This document shows, in pieces, positions 1-6,092 of a stretch of DNA of 8,313 nt. The notes under the pieces were generated by a model. The model saw only the letters and a list, made by a program, of their open reading frames with translations, made no database searches and was not told where the DNA came from. The position numbers and the translations under genes were made by a program. The stretch's first letter is position 1. Every line of letters starts with the position of its first letter. The DNA comes from Pyrinomonadaceae bacterium (GTDB lineage: Bacteria; Acidobacteriota; Blastocatellia; Pyrinomonadales; Pyrinomonadaceae), in assembly GCA_014379795.1 (NCBI GenBank), contig JACMLC010000053.1, forward strand, positions 1 through 8,313, in the 5' to 3' direction.

Positions 1-293
1 CCGCCGCCGCCACGATTGCCGCCGCCGCCGCGACCGCCGCGATCTTCACGCGGTCTGGCTTCATTGACGTTGAGGTTGCGGCCATTGACTTCCTTGCCGT
101 TGAACTGTTGGATGGCAGCTTCGCCCTCTTCTTTGGTCGCCATCTCGACAAAGCCGAAACCGCGTGAGCGACCCGTTTCGCGGTCTTCGACGACCGAAGC
201 GGACTCGACCGTGCCAGCCTGTGAGAACAACTGCTGCAAATCTTCGCTCGAAGTCTGGAACGACAGATTGCCCACGTAAAGTTTGATTGACAT
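1..293 (-). CDS. RRM-domain RNA-binding protein with Gly-rich tail (3' end off window)
   Basis: Single RNA recognition motif protein, the bacterial glycine-rich type that binds single-stranded RNA in the cytoplasm. In cyanobacteria such proteins are often cold-induced; here that is only an analogy. The protein begins MSIKLYVGNLSF. RNP2 is LYVGNL (residues 5-10), RNP1 is RGFGFVEM (44-51), and the fold runs to about residue 80. After PREDR comes an Arg/Gly tail (residues 86 onward) still open at the window edge, so the C-terminus is missing. The ATG at 293 is preceded by a purine-rich GGGAGAGGA box at good distance. It has its own upstream region (294-811), so it is probably a separate transcription unit. 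The RRM assignment is certain; the specific RNA target is unknown. Confidence 0.95.
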   Translation of the reverse strand, partial: MSIKLYVGNLSFQTSSEDLQQLFSQAGTVESASVVEDRETGRSRGFGFVEMATKEEGEAAIQQFNGKEVNGRNLNVNEARPREDRGGRGGGGNRGGG

Positions 294-520
<227 letters not shown>

Positions 521-526
521 CCCGAT

Positions 527-556
527 ATAATGCAACATTTTCAGGGCGGCTGGCAA
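527..556 (-). promoter_or_regulatory. Candidate sigma70-type promoter for the RRM gene
   Basis: On the minus strand a TTGCCA -35-like hexamer (551-556) is followed after 18 nt by CATTAT (527-532). The -35 matches consensus at 5 of 6 positions and the -10 at 4 of 6. It lies about 235 nt upstream of the RRM start codon and points toward it. Consensus matches of this quality occur by chance, so this is only a candidate. Confidence 0.3.
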
Positions 557-623
557 GCAGAGCAAGCTTTATCAAAACCGTGTCAATTAAGAGCCAAAAA
601 GAAATTTGCTGCTAGGGTTTTTA

Positions 624-782
624 AATTGCCACTGGCTTTAGCTAGTGGACAAGGATGGCTTCACAATCGGCTTTAGCCGAATCATTTAAGCTCAAGCAGT
701 AAGGAGGAAGTTCGACTTATATTTTGGCTCAAGCCAACTTATTGTTGTGCTATCTCTCCACTAGCTTTAGCTAGTGGCAATT
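624..782. repeat. REP-like palindrome cluster with inverted outer copies (possible MITE/BIME)
   Basis: Four short palindromes sit within 160 bp of non-coding sequence: CCACTGGCT-TT-AGCTAGTGG (629-648, one mismatch), TCGGCT-TT-AGCCGA (667-680), TTGGCT-CA-AGCCAA (724-737) and CCACTAGCT-TT-AGCTAGTGG (758-777, 9 perfect pairs). All share a GGCT or AGCT half-site and a 2-nt loop. The first and last are inverted copies of each other including the flank AATTGCC, giving terminal inverted repeats of about 25 bp at 624-648 and 758-782. Such layouts match REP/BIME elements mobilised by RAYT (TnpA_REP) transposases, or a very small MITE. No transposase is encoded here. Lying just beyond the radical SAM stop codon, the hairpins could also protect that mRNA's 3' end. 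They lack the T-tract of an intrinsic terminator. Confidence 0.7.
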
Positions 783-811
783 GCTTAACCGGCAGCTTGA
801 GTTAAATTTTA

Positions 812-2293
812 TCAGCCATATGACTCGGCCAATTTGCGAAAGTGATAGCCCATCGCGGCCAGTCGCATCGAGACGGCAAAGTTTTCCCTGTGGTCGCGTG
901 CGGCGCGGCGGAAGTAACGCCAGAACTCCATCCGCTCGCGGTCAAAGATGCCCAGCACGAGGGCGATGCGCGAGAGCGCAATCGCGCCGCTGATGAAGCC
1001 GAAGCGATGCGGGATGTCTCCGTCTTTGGGCACGCGCTTCAGGCATTCGAGGGCGCGCTGGTAATATTCGCGCGGGCTGTAGATGGTACGCATAATCACC
1101 TGATAACCTTCGATGAGCCGGTCTTTGTCCATCTTAGGAATAAAGTTCAGCCCGTCGCTGGTATTTTCGCCGCAGCTTTCAGCCAGCAGTCTTCCTTCCT
1201 GCTTGAGCCTGCGCCAGAGCTGCGTGTCAGGGAGCGCGGTCAGCAGGCCAACCATCGCGAGCGGAATCGCGCTCTCGCGTATAAAATTGATCTGCCGCTC
1301 AAAGATGTCTTCGGGGTCGTTGTCAAAGCCGACGATAAAGCCTGCCATCACTTCCATCCCGTAGCTCTGAATCTTTCTCACCGAATCGAGCAGGTTGCCG
1401 CGCATGTTCTGTGGTTTTTTCGCCTCTTTGAGACTCTCTTCGACGGGCGTTTCAATCCCCAGGAAGACGCGGCGAAAACGCGCGCGCCGCATTCCGTCCA
1501 AGAGGTCATCGTCTTCAGCCAGATTGAGACTCGCCTCTGTGAGCAGGTCAAAGGGATTTCCGTTTCTCTCCTGCCATTTTTCCAATTCAGGCAATAGCCG
1601 TTTGACGTTTTTCTTGTTGCCGATGAAGTTGTCATCCACGATAAAGACCGTGCCGCGCCAACCGATGCCGCGCAGCGCGTCCATCTCCGCGATCATCTGC
1701 TCGTTGCTTTTGGTGCGCGGAATGCGCCCGTAGATTTCGATGATGTCGCAGAACTCACACTGAAAAGGACAGCCGCGCGAATACTGTATGCTCATCGCGC
1801 TATAGCGTTTGAGGTCAACCAGCCCGAAGTCCGGAATCGGCGTCAGGCAAAGCTGCGGACGCTCGCTCGCCTGATAGAGGCGCTTGGCCTCGCCGCGCTC
1901 TAAATCCTTGACGAACTCGGGCAAAGTCGTTTCAGCTTCGCCGAGAAAAATATGGTCTGCTTCGGACAAGTCTTCAACGCTCGTCGTCACGTATGGGCCG
2001 CCCAAGACGACGCGCTTTCCTAAGGCCTTGCAACGCTTGACGACCTCGCGCAGCGAATCCTTCTGCACCAGCATCGCCGTCACAAAAACGATGTCCGCCC
2101 ACTCGATGTCCGAAGACTTCAGCGTGCGGACGTTCATGTCAATCAGCTTGCGCTGCCACGGGCGCGGCAGCAGCGCAGAGACCGTCATAAGCCCGAGCGG
2201 CGGAAACGCCGAACGCTTGCCCTCGAAGGTGAGTGCGTGCCGAAAGCTCCAATAAGTGTCCGGGTATTCCGGGTTGATAAACAGCGCCTTCAT
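812..2293 (-). CDS. Cobalamin-binding radical SAM protein, DUF4070 type (second of pair)
   Basis: Protein of 493 residues with an N-terminal B12-binding Rossmann-like domain (about 1-140; GGPYVT at 98-103, GEAE at 118-121). A radical SAM domain follows, with the [4Fe-4S] cluster motif C175-x3-C179-x2-C182, the VDDNFIGN stretch (219-226) and GIET (279-282). The C-terminus (about 365-425) has the DUF4070 pattern EGRLLAES, then NFIPKM, then IYSPREYYQR. A hydrophobic patch at 432-450 might contact membrane. The family reductively cleaves S-adenosylmethionine; many B12 members methylate unactivated carbons. The hopanoid C-2 methylase HpnP has the same architecture, but no hopanoid gene is nearby and the substrate is unknown. 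I chose the ATG at 2293, 6 nt after AGAGG; the adjoining ATG at 2296 is possible. A longer form from 2446 would overlap the upstream gene by 127 nt and adds a non-family Arg-rich stretch. It lies 26 nt after the partner's stop codon. Confidence 0.93.
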   Translation of the reverse strand: MKALFINPEYPDTYWSFRHALTFEGKRSAFPPLGLMTVSALLPRPWQRKLIDMNVRTLKSSDIEWADIVFVTAMLVQKDSLREVVKRCKALGKRVVLGGPYVTTSVEDLSEADHIFLGEAETTLPEFVKDLERGEAKRLYQASERPQLCLTPIPDFGLVDLKRYSAMSIQYSRGCPFQCEFCDIIEIYGRIPRTKSNEQMIAEMDALRGIGWRGTVFIVDDNFIGNKKNVKRLLPELEKWQERNGNPFDLLTEASLNLAEDDDLLDGMRRARFRRVFLGIETPVEESLKEAKKPQNMRGNLLDSVRKIQSYGMEVMAGFIVGFDNDPEDIFERQINFIRESAIPLAMVGLLTALPDTQLWRRLKQEGRLLAESCGENTSDGLNFIPKMDKDRLIEGYQVIMRTIYSPREYYQRALECLKRVPKDGDIPHRFGFISGAIALSRIALVLGIFDRERMEFWRYFRRAARDHRENFAVSMRLAAMGYHFRKLAESYG

Positions 2294-2319
2294 CATGTGC
2301 CTCTTTCCAGAAACCAACA

Positions 2320-3876
2320 TCATCTGGTCGTGCGCGGCAGCAATTCCATCGCGGCCTTTTTCTTTCGCGCACCGCGCCACACCACCGCGCCCTCTTTGAC
2401 GAGGCCGTAGATCGTGCGACGATTTTGAAAGATTAGTTTGAGCCACGCACGCGTGCCGATTTGCGGAAAGTAGATGCCGCGAAAGAAGAGACGCGCGACG
2501 AGGTGGCTGATGCGATAAACGATGGACTGGTCACTGATTGCCTCAAGCGCGGCTGCGTTCCGCTCAGGGTTGTACGAGGCTTCCCACGCTTTAAGCGTTT
2601 CTTCCCGCGCTTCCTCAATCGTCATCTTCAGCGGCGCATGCGCCATCACAAAGGGAGCGAAGTCCAGCCAGTGCTTCGGGCGCGCAAGGCGTCCGGCCTT
2701 TTGCAAGCGGTCATAAAGCGGTGTCGCCGGAAAGGGCGTCAGTTGGCCGAAGACCGGCAAACCCGGCGGCCAGTTGCGAATTTCCTGAAGCGTGCGGTCG
2801 GCCACTCCCGTCGTATCGTTATCCATCCCGAAGATGAATGAAGTTATCGCATAGATGTTACGTCTTGCTAAACGGTCAAGCACGACGCCGTACTCTCCCG
2901 GCTTACTGAAATTCTTGTTGACATCAGCCATGTTGGCTGGGTCTATTGATTCCATCCCGATAAAGACCCACTTGCCGCCCGATTCCGCGATGAGGTCAAC
3001 GAGTTCCTCGTCGCGCAAGAGGTTCGCGCTAATCTGTGCGACCCACGGCAGTTGCGCTTTGGCTTCGATGATGTCGCGGAGCAAGGATTTTGTGCGCTTG
3101 ATATTGATAGCCAGATTGTCGTCTATAAAGAAGACTGCGATCTGGCCGCGCTCTTTTTGCGCGCGCGCCTTCAGGCGCAAGAGTTCGTCCACGACGCTCT
3201 CGTTCGTGCGAAAGCGAATCGAGTCGCCGAAGAACCCTGTGACGGTGCAGAACTCGCAGCCGTATGGACAACCGCGTCCCGTCTCAATCGGAATCACATG
3301 AAACGTTCCCCACCCGGCTCCCATGCGATTCATCAACGGGCGCAAAAATTTCGGCACGAGGCTGAACTGTTCGAGCGCGAGCGACTCCCACGGGATCGTC
3401 GGATAAGGTTGCAGGCTCGGCTTGAAATCATTGCCTTTGGCATCACGTTGCGGCTGGTAAACTTCTTTCAGCTCGCCCCGCGCAGCATCCTCTACAATCA
3501 GCGGCCATGTCTCATCCGCTTCGCCAAGCGCAACGGCGTCCGCATGACGCATTCCGCCATCGCGCCCCAATGCCTCGTCCGGCACTTCCGTGACATGCGG
3601 CCCGCCCATCACGACCTTGACTCCGGCGGCGCGGACGGCGTCTGCCACGCGATAAGCTCTGGCAACCATTCTCGTCATGGCGCCGATGCCGACCAGTTCC
3701 ACCTTCTCTTGCAGAATGAACTCGACCAGCTCCGCTTCATTCATGGGGCGCGCGTTGCCGTCAATCAAGAGCACTTCATGACCTGCGGGCGTCAGGGATT
3801 TAAGCAAAAACATCCAGAGGTGCGGCATGAAGTTACGCGTCACGCCGTTATCGGGGTTATATAATAAGATTTTCAT
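2320..3876 (-). CDS. Cobalamin-binding radical SAM protein (first of pair)
   Basis: Protein of 518 residues starting MKILLYNPDNG. The B12-binding domain spans about 1-140 (GGPHVT at 91-96, GEADE at 118-122) without the DxHxxG motif of methionine synthase, as is usual in this radical SAM group. The SAM domain carries the cluster motif C203-x3-C207-x2-C210, then FFIDDNLAIN (249-258), FIGMES (305-310) and FIFGMDND (347-354). The C-terminal 100 residues are helical and basic, ending KKKAAMELLPRTTR. The ATG at 3876 is preceded by AGGA 8 nt away; an in-frame ATG at 3909 lacks this. It is followed after 26 nt by a second B12 radical SAM gene of similar layout but clearly different sequence, so the two probably act in one pathway on related substrates. 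Chemistry is likely methylation or a carbon-skeleton change of a lipid or natural product (inference). Substrate unknown. Confidence 0.93.
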   Translation of the reverse strand: MKILLYNPDNGVTRNFMPHLWMFLLKSLTPAGHEVLLIDGNARPMNEAELVEFILQEKVELVGIGAMTRMVARAYRVADAVRAAGVKVVMGGPHVTEVPDEALGRDGGMRHADAVALGEADETWPLIVEDAARGELKEVYQPQRDAKGNDFKPSLQPYPTIPWESLALEQFSLVPKFLRPLMNRMGAGWGTFHVIPIETGRGCPYGCEFCTVTGFFGDSIRFRTNESVVDELLRLKARAQKERGQIAVFFIDDNLAINIKRTKSLLRDIIEAKAQLPWVAQISANLLRDEELVDLIAESGGKWVFIGMESIDPANMADVNKNFSKPGEYGVVLDRLARRNIYAITSFIFGMDNDTTGVADRTLQEIRNWPPGLPVFGQLTPFPATPLYDRLQKAGRLARPKHWLDFAPFVMAHAPLKMTIEEAREETLKAWEASYNPERNAAALEAISDQSIVYRISHLVARLFFRGIYFPQIGTRAWLKLIFQNRRTIYGLVKEGAVVWRGARKKKAAMELLPRTTR

Positions 3877-4018
3877 TGTCTTTTTCCTGCCATCTTCAAA
3901 TCTCGTCAAAGCTTCGGATATTTCTATTTACGATTACGATTGAAATAAAAACAGATGGCATGAGGAGGGAGTTAAGGGAAACTCGATCCAGATGTCGAGA
4001 GGGGTGCTGTTCAAAAGC

Positions 4019-4027
4019 AGTATATCA
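4019..4027 (-). promoter_or_regulatory. Candidate extended -10 promoter for the radical SAM operon
   Basis: The minus strand reads TGATATACT, an extended -10 (TGnTATAAT-like, one mismatch in the hexamer), in the 201-bp spacer between the Crp/Fnr stop codon and the first radical SAM gene. No good -35 is present at 16-18 nt, which is tolerable for extended -10 promoters. The leader would be about 140 nt and contains the imperfect palindrome CTCGA-N8-TCGAG (3982-3999). Nothing else coding was found in 3877-4077. Confidence 0.35.
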
Positions 4028-4077
4028 CTTGTGTACGATAACGCGCATATAAAACGCTCGTATTCAAATTATCACTA

Positions 4078-4797
4078 CTAGAGCGCGCCATTTGAACCGT
4101 TGACCGCTTGATAACACTCGCAGGCAAATGCCTCCAACTCTTTCCTTTTCAAGATGCTGATGTGGCCTCGCGAGTAGTGAATCAAACCTTGTGTTTGCAA
4201 AGCGGTCGCGGCGCTGCCCACGCTCGCCCGGCGCGTCCCCAGCATGTTGGAGATAAATTCCTGCGTCAGCCGCCGTTCGTGGGTTTCTTGCCGGTCGTGG
4301 GACATTAACAGCCAGCGCGCGAGTCGCTCTTCGACCGTATGCAGGCGATTACAAGCGGCAGTCTGCGCGATCTGCTTCATCAGGCTGCGAGTATAAAGCA
4401 GCAGCTCTGTAAGCAGAGGGCTATGATTCCTCTTCAAAGCTTCTTTGAGCAGGCTTGATTTCATACGCACCGCGCTGCCCTCGATCTGCACGATGGCCTC
4501 TTCAAAGGCAATGTCGTCTCCGAGCAAAACAGGGATGCCCACCATGCCGTCTCTTCCGATAAGTCCCACTTCAATGGTCGTGCCGTCGTGCATGTGTGTG
4601 ACCAGAGAGACCAGACCATCGCCGGGGAAATACACATATTCGATTACGTCGCCCGATTTATAAAGAATCTCGCCCAGGGGGAGCGGGACAAATTCCAGAT
4701 TGGAAAGCAGCCGCTTGTAATCCTTTGGAGAAAGGGCTGCGAGAATCTGGTTTTTGATAACTACATTTTCTTTGGGCATTGGTGTGTGCGCTTTCAC
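4078..4797 (-). CDS. Crp/Fnr-family transcriptional regulator
   Basis: A 239-residue cytoplasmic DNA-binding regulator. The N-terminal cyclic-nucleotide-binding-type beta-roll runs about 25-125 (GEILYKSGD at 42-50, YVYFPGDG at 54-61, GLIGRDGMVG at 78-87). A long dimerisation helix follows at about 127-165, then a winged helix-turn-helix (RLTQEFISNMLGTRRASV, 176-193, and ALQTQGLIHYSRG to 211). It lacks the Arg-Ser pair of the cAMP pocket in E. coli CRP and the N-terminal cysteines of the FNR iron-sulfur cluster, so any ligand is unknown. Start choice is uncertain: GTG at 4797, with an AGAG six nt upstream and 21 nt after the previous stop codon, or ATG at 4779 (MPKENVV), which has a poorly placed AAGGTG. 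It ends the rpoZ-proximal gene string, just upstream of the radical SAM pair, which it may control (inference). Confidence 0.92.
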   Translation of the reverse strand: MKAHTPMPKENVVIKNQILAALSPKDYKRLLSNLEFVPLPLGEILYKSGDVIEYVYFPGDGLVSLVTHMHDGTTIEVGLIGRDGMVGIPVLLGDDIAFEEAIVQIEGSAVRMKSSLLKEALKRNHSPLLTELLLYTRSLMKQIAQTAACNRLHTVEERLARWLLMSHDRQETHERRLTQEFISNMLGTRRASVGSAATALQTQGLIHYSRGHISILKRKELEAFACECYQAVNGSNGAL

Positions 4798-4818
4798 CTT
4801 GCGCTCTATCGAGAGAGC

Positions 4819-5061
4819 TTATTCCATGTAATGTTCATCCAGCCTGACCTGTAAGGCCGTTGGCACATCTTTCCAGTTCGCAAGGCAAAGCGCCTTGGGC
4901 GCAAACTCTGACGGACGCGCACGGGAAAATATCCACTGCCCAAGCCCCTCTTCATAACGCCAGCGATAATACGGGCCGCCCTCGCGGCGGCTGTAGAACA
5001 CACGTCCTCCGTTAAAGGCGTTCGCGGTCTCCGGGTTGATGTAAACTTTCAGTCCGTTCAT
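4819..5061 (-). CDS. Small protein of unknown function, 80 residues
   Basis: Soluble 80-residue protein beginning MNGLKVYINPETANAF and ending QVRLDEHYME. It is rich in aromatic residues (YYRWRYEEGLGQWIF near 31-45) and lacks cysteine pairs, a signal peptide or a membrane segment, suggesting a compact beta-rich domain. I do not recognise a named family. It starts 11 nt after the rpoZ stop codon and ends 21 nt before the Crp/Fnr GTG, so it is almost certainly co-transcribed and perhaps translationally coupled. The Shine-Dalgarno sequence is weak, consistent with coupling. A coding call is supported by tight packing, full use of the gap and protein-like composition. Its role could be in the regulator circuit or merely positional. 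Confidence 0.8.
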   Translation of the reverse strand: MNGLKVYINPETANAFNGGRVFYSRREGGPYYRWRYEEGLGQWIFSRARPSEFAPKALCLANWKDVPTALQVRLDEHYME

Positions 5062-5072
5062 CGTAGCGATCT

Positions 5073-5354
5073 TTAATTTCCTTCACTGCTCTCAATATCA
5101 ATTCCCGGCGCGTTCGCCTTTGTATCTTCATCAGTGGCAGTGAAGGGCACGAGTCCCTGTTTGACTTCTTCGAGAGCGATGCTGGTAGTTCTGCGTTTCA
5201 AGGGGTCTGCCACGATGCGTGGCAGTGCGCCGCGCTGAAGTTGTTTGCTTCGTAAAGCCGCGACGATGATCAGCCTGTATCTTGAATCTATTCCCGGCCA
5301 CTGCTCCTCAACCGTGTCCGTGCCGAGTCCGTTGCCTTTAGCTTTATTACTCAT
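5073..5354 (-). CDS. rpoZ: DNA-directed RNA polymerase subunit omega
   Basis: Omega is the small subunit that wraps the beta' C-terminus and aids RNA polymerase assembly. The 93-residue product has the family core SRYRLIIVAALRSKQLQRG (24-42) and the second conserved helix with TTSIALEEVKQGLV (56-69). After that comes an acidic tail ending IESSEGN. Length is typical. I chose the ATG at 5354 (MSNKAKG), preceded by GGGGAAG at 5-12 nt. An ATG at 5369 lacks a ribosome-binding site, and a longer reading frame from 5558 would run through the upstream gene. In many bacteria rpoZ follows gmk; here it follows a tiny zinc-ribbon membrane protein and is followed after 11 nt by an unknown gene and a Crp/Fnr regulator. 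No clear promoter was seen in the 71-nt gap upstream (5355-5425). Confidence 0.9.
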   Translation of the reverse strand: MSNKAKGNGLGTDTVEEQWPGIDSRYRLIIVAALRSKQLQRGALPRIVADPLKRRTTSIALEEVKQGLVPFTATDEDTKANAPGIDIESSEGN

Positions 5355-5425
5355 CAGATTCTTCCCCATACTATTTTTATCAACGCAAGTGAATTCACGG
5401 ACTAATGCCTGCAACGAATGTCTTC

Positions 5426-5578
5426 TTAAAAAACCCTGAACAGGTAACAGAAGAAGGTCGCGACGCAAACAGTGATGACGGTCAGGTGTAACCAGCCTAT
5501 GGCCGAGCGATGGCAGGAAGGGCATTTCATCTCCCACACTCGTAAGTGCCTTTCGCAATTATGACAACGCACTCTCAT
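5426..5578 (-). CDS. Tiny zinc-ribbon protein with one transmembrane helix
   Basis: A 50-residue protein. Two CxxC knuckles, C5-x2-C8 (RCHNC) and C20-x2-C23 (KCPSC), form a zinc ribbon in the first half. Residues about 28-48 (GWLHLTVITVCVATFFCYLF) are a single hydrophobic helix, so the ribbon probably faces the cytoplasm from the inner membrane. The ATG at 5578 has AAAGGG 7 nt upstream; an ATG at 5641 would add a Cys-containing leader without a comparable site and is less likely. It sits alone, with 300 nt upstream and 71 nt before rpoZ. Similar ribbon-plus-helix miniproteins are common and mostly uncharacterised; I cannot name a function. The gene is short, but the paired CxxC motifs plus helix make it convincing. 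Confidence 0.8.
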   Translation of the reverse strand: MRVRCHNCERHLRVWEMKCPSCHRSAIGWLHLTVITVCVATFFCYLFRVF

Positions 5579-5878
5579 CTCAAAACCCTTTCGACGGCAA
5601 GACGGATTTCCGGCAAGAAGACACACGTCTCCTGCGCCCACACAGATGAAAAATTCGGATGCCGGTTGTCGGTCGTAGCTTGAGGTGTTAGAGGGATAAG
5701 TATCAGGATTCTCCTTAGTAACAAGTCGCGTGTAGTAAATACAGCAGACGGCACAAGGAGAAAGACGGAATGAAATCCTGATGTCGAGAGTATATTTTCT
5801 AAAGTCCAGCCTGTTTAACTTCGCTTGGTAACTATAACATAGATATGCATGATAGCGTGCATGAGCGGCAGCAATGGA
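5579..5878. other. Non-coding spacer of 300 nt
   Basis: Between the 59-residue gene and the zinc-ribbon membrane gene. I see no credible reading frame on either strand. It holds the candidate promoter at 5789-5817, a motif shared with the 3986-4001 region (5775-5790), and a short inverted repeat ATGCA-N8-TGCAT (5845-5862) just past the upstream stop codon. That repeat lacks a T-tract, so it is not a clear terminator. Confidence 0.5.
5789..5817 (-). promoter_or_regulatory. Candidate sigma70-type promoter for the zinc-ribbon/rpoZ gene string
   Basis: On the minus strand TAAACA (5812-5817) and TATACT (5789-5794) are separated by exactly 17 nt. The -10 matches consensus at 5 of 6 positions and the -35 at 4 of 6. 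It lies about 210 nt upstream of the zinc-ribbon ATG and points toward rpoZ. The spacing and the 300-nt gene-free setting support it, but no transcript data are available. Confidence 0.4.
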
Positions 5879-6058
5879 TCATCGCACGGATTCAAACTCC
5901 GCCTCGCCGTGTTGTCCGAACAGCCCGCTCAATTCGACTCGCCCGTTCGCCAGCACACGCGCGACCGTGTAGGTGCGCCGCGCTCTCTCTCGTCCGGGCA
6001 TGACCTCTGCGCGAAACGTCAAAGGCATGCCGGTGCTAGCCCAATCATGAGCGAGCAT
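5879..6058 (-). CDS. Small protein of unknown function, about 59 residues
   Basis: Taken from the ATG at 6058, the product is MLAHDWASTGMPL followed by a beta-strand-rich segment (RRTYTVARVLANGRVELSGL at 27-46) and an acidic end, GEAEFESVR. The pattern of a Tyr/Val strand, a Gly turn and another strand suggests a small SH3-like or beta-barrel fold; I cannot assign a family. No good Shine-Dalgarno sequence precedes this ATG. A GTG at 6106, overlapping the previous gene's stop codon by 14 nt, would add a Lys/Arg-rich leader (FKRKKRK) and is a real alternative. An ATG at 6151 overlaps by 59 nt and is less likely. It follows the zinc-ribbon/Tudor-like gene by 34 nt, so the two are probably one unit. 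Confidence 0.6.
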   Translation of the reverse strand: MLAHDWASTGMPLTFRAEVMPGRERARRTYTVARVLANGRVELSGLFGQHGEAEFESVR

Positions 6059-6092
6059 GCGAGATTTTATTGACGAAGGAGCTTTGCGTTTT

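Noticed and set aside
1..30. Trinucleotide CCG runs at both window ends as a DNA repeat or recombination site
   Set aside because: Both are simply glycine codons of Gly-rich tails read on the minus strand, interrupted by Asn, Arg, Tyr and Val codons.
842..1597. Long open frame on the plus strand (about 251 codons)
   Set aside because: It is antisense to the conserved radical SAM core, has no ribosome-binding site or recognisable domain, and is explained by the codon bias of the minus-strand gene.
812..2293. Naming the second radical SAM gene hpnP
   Set aside because: The architecture is shared with HpnP, but DUF4070 radical SAM proteins are numerous and diverse and no squalene-hopene cyclase or other hpn gene is in the window. 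Phylogeny would be needed.
2294..2446. N-terminal extension of the second radical SAM protein
   Set aside because: It would overlap the upstream gene by 127 nt and adds an Arg-rich non-family stretch; the ATG at 2293 has a good AGAGG and matches the family N-terminus.
3052..3864. Long open frame on the plus strand (about 270 codons)
   Set aside because: Antisense to the first radical SAM gene; Arg/His-rich translation without domain features, a shadow of GC-rich coding on the other strand.
5389..5398. Perfect 10-bp palindrome GTGAATTCAC upstream of rpoZ
   Set aside because: Too short to be meaningful alone, not repeated elsewhere in the window, and not positioned against a clear promoter.
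5355..5558. Longer omega protein starting at 5558
   Set aside because: The added 68 residues overlap the zinc-ribbon gene, look unlike omega, and lack a ribosome-binding site; the family length fits the 5354 start.
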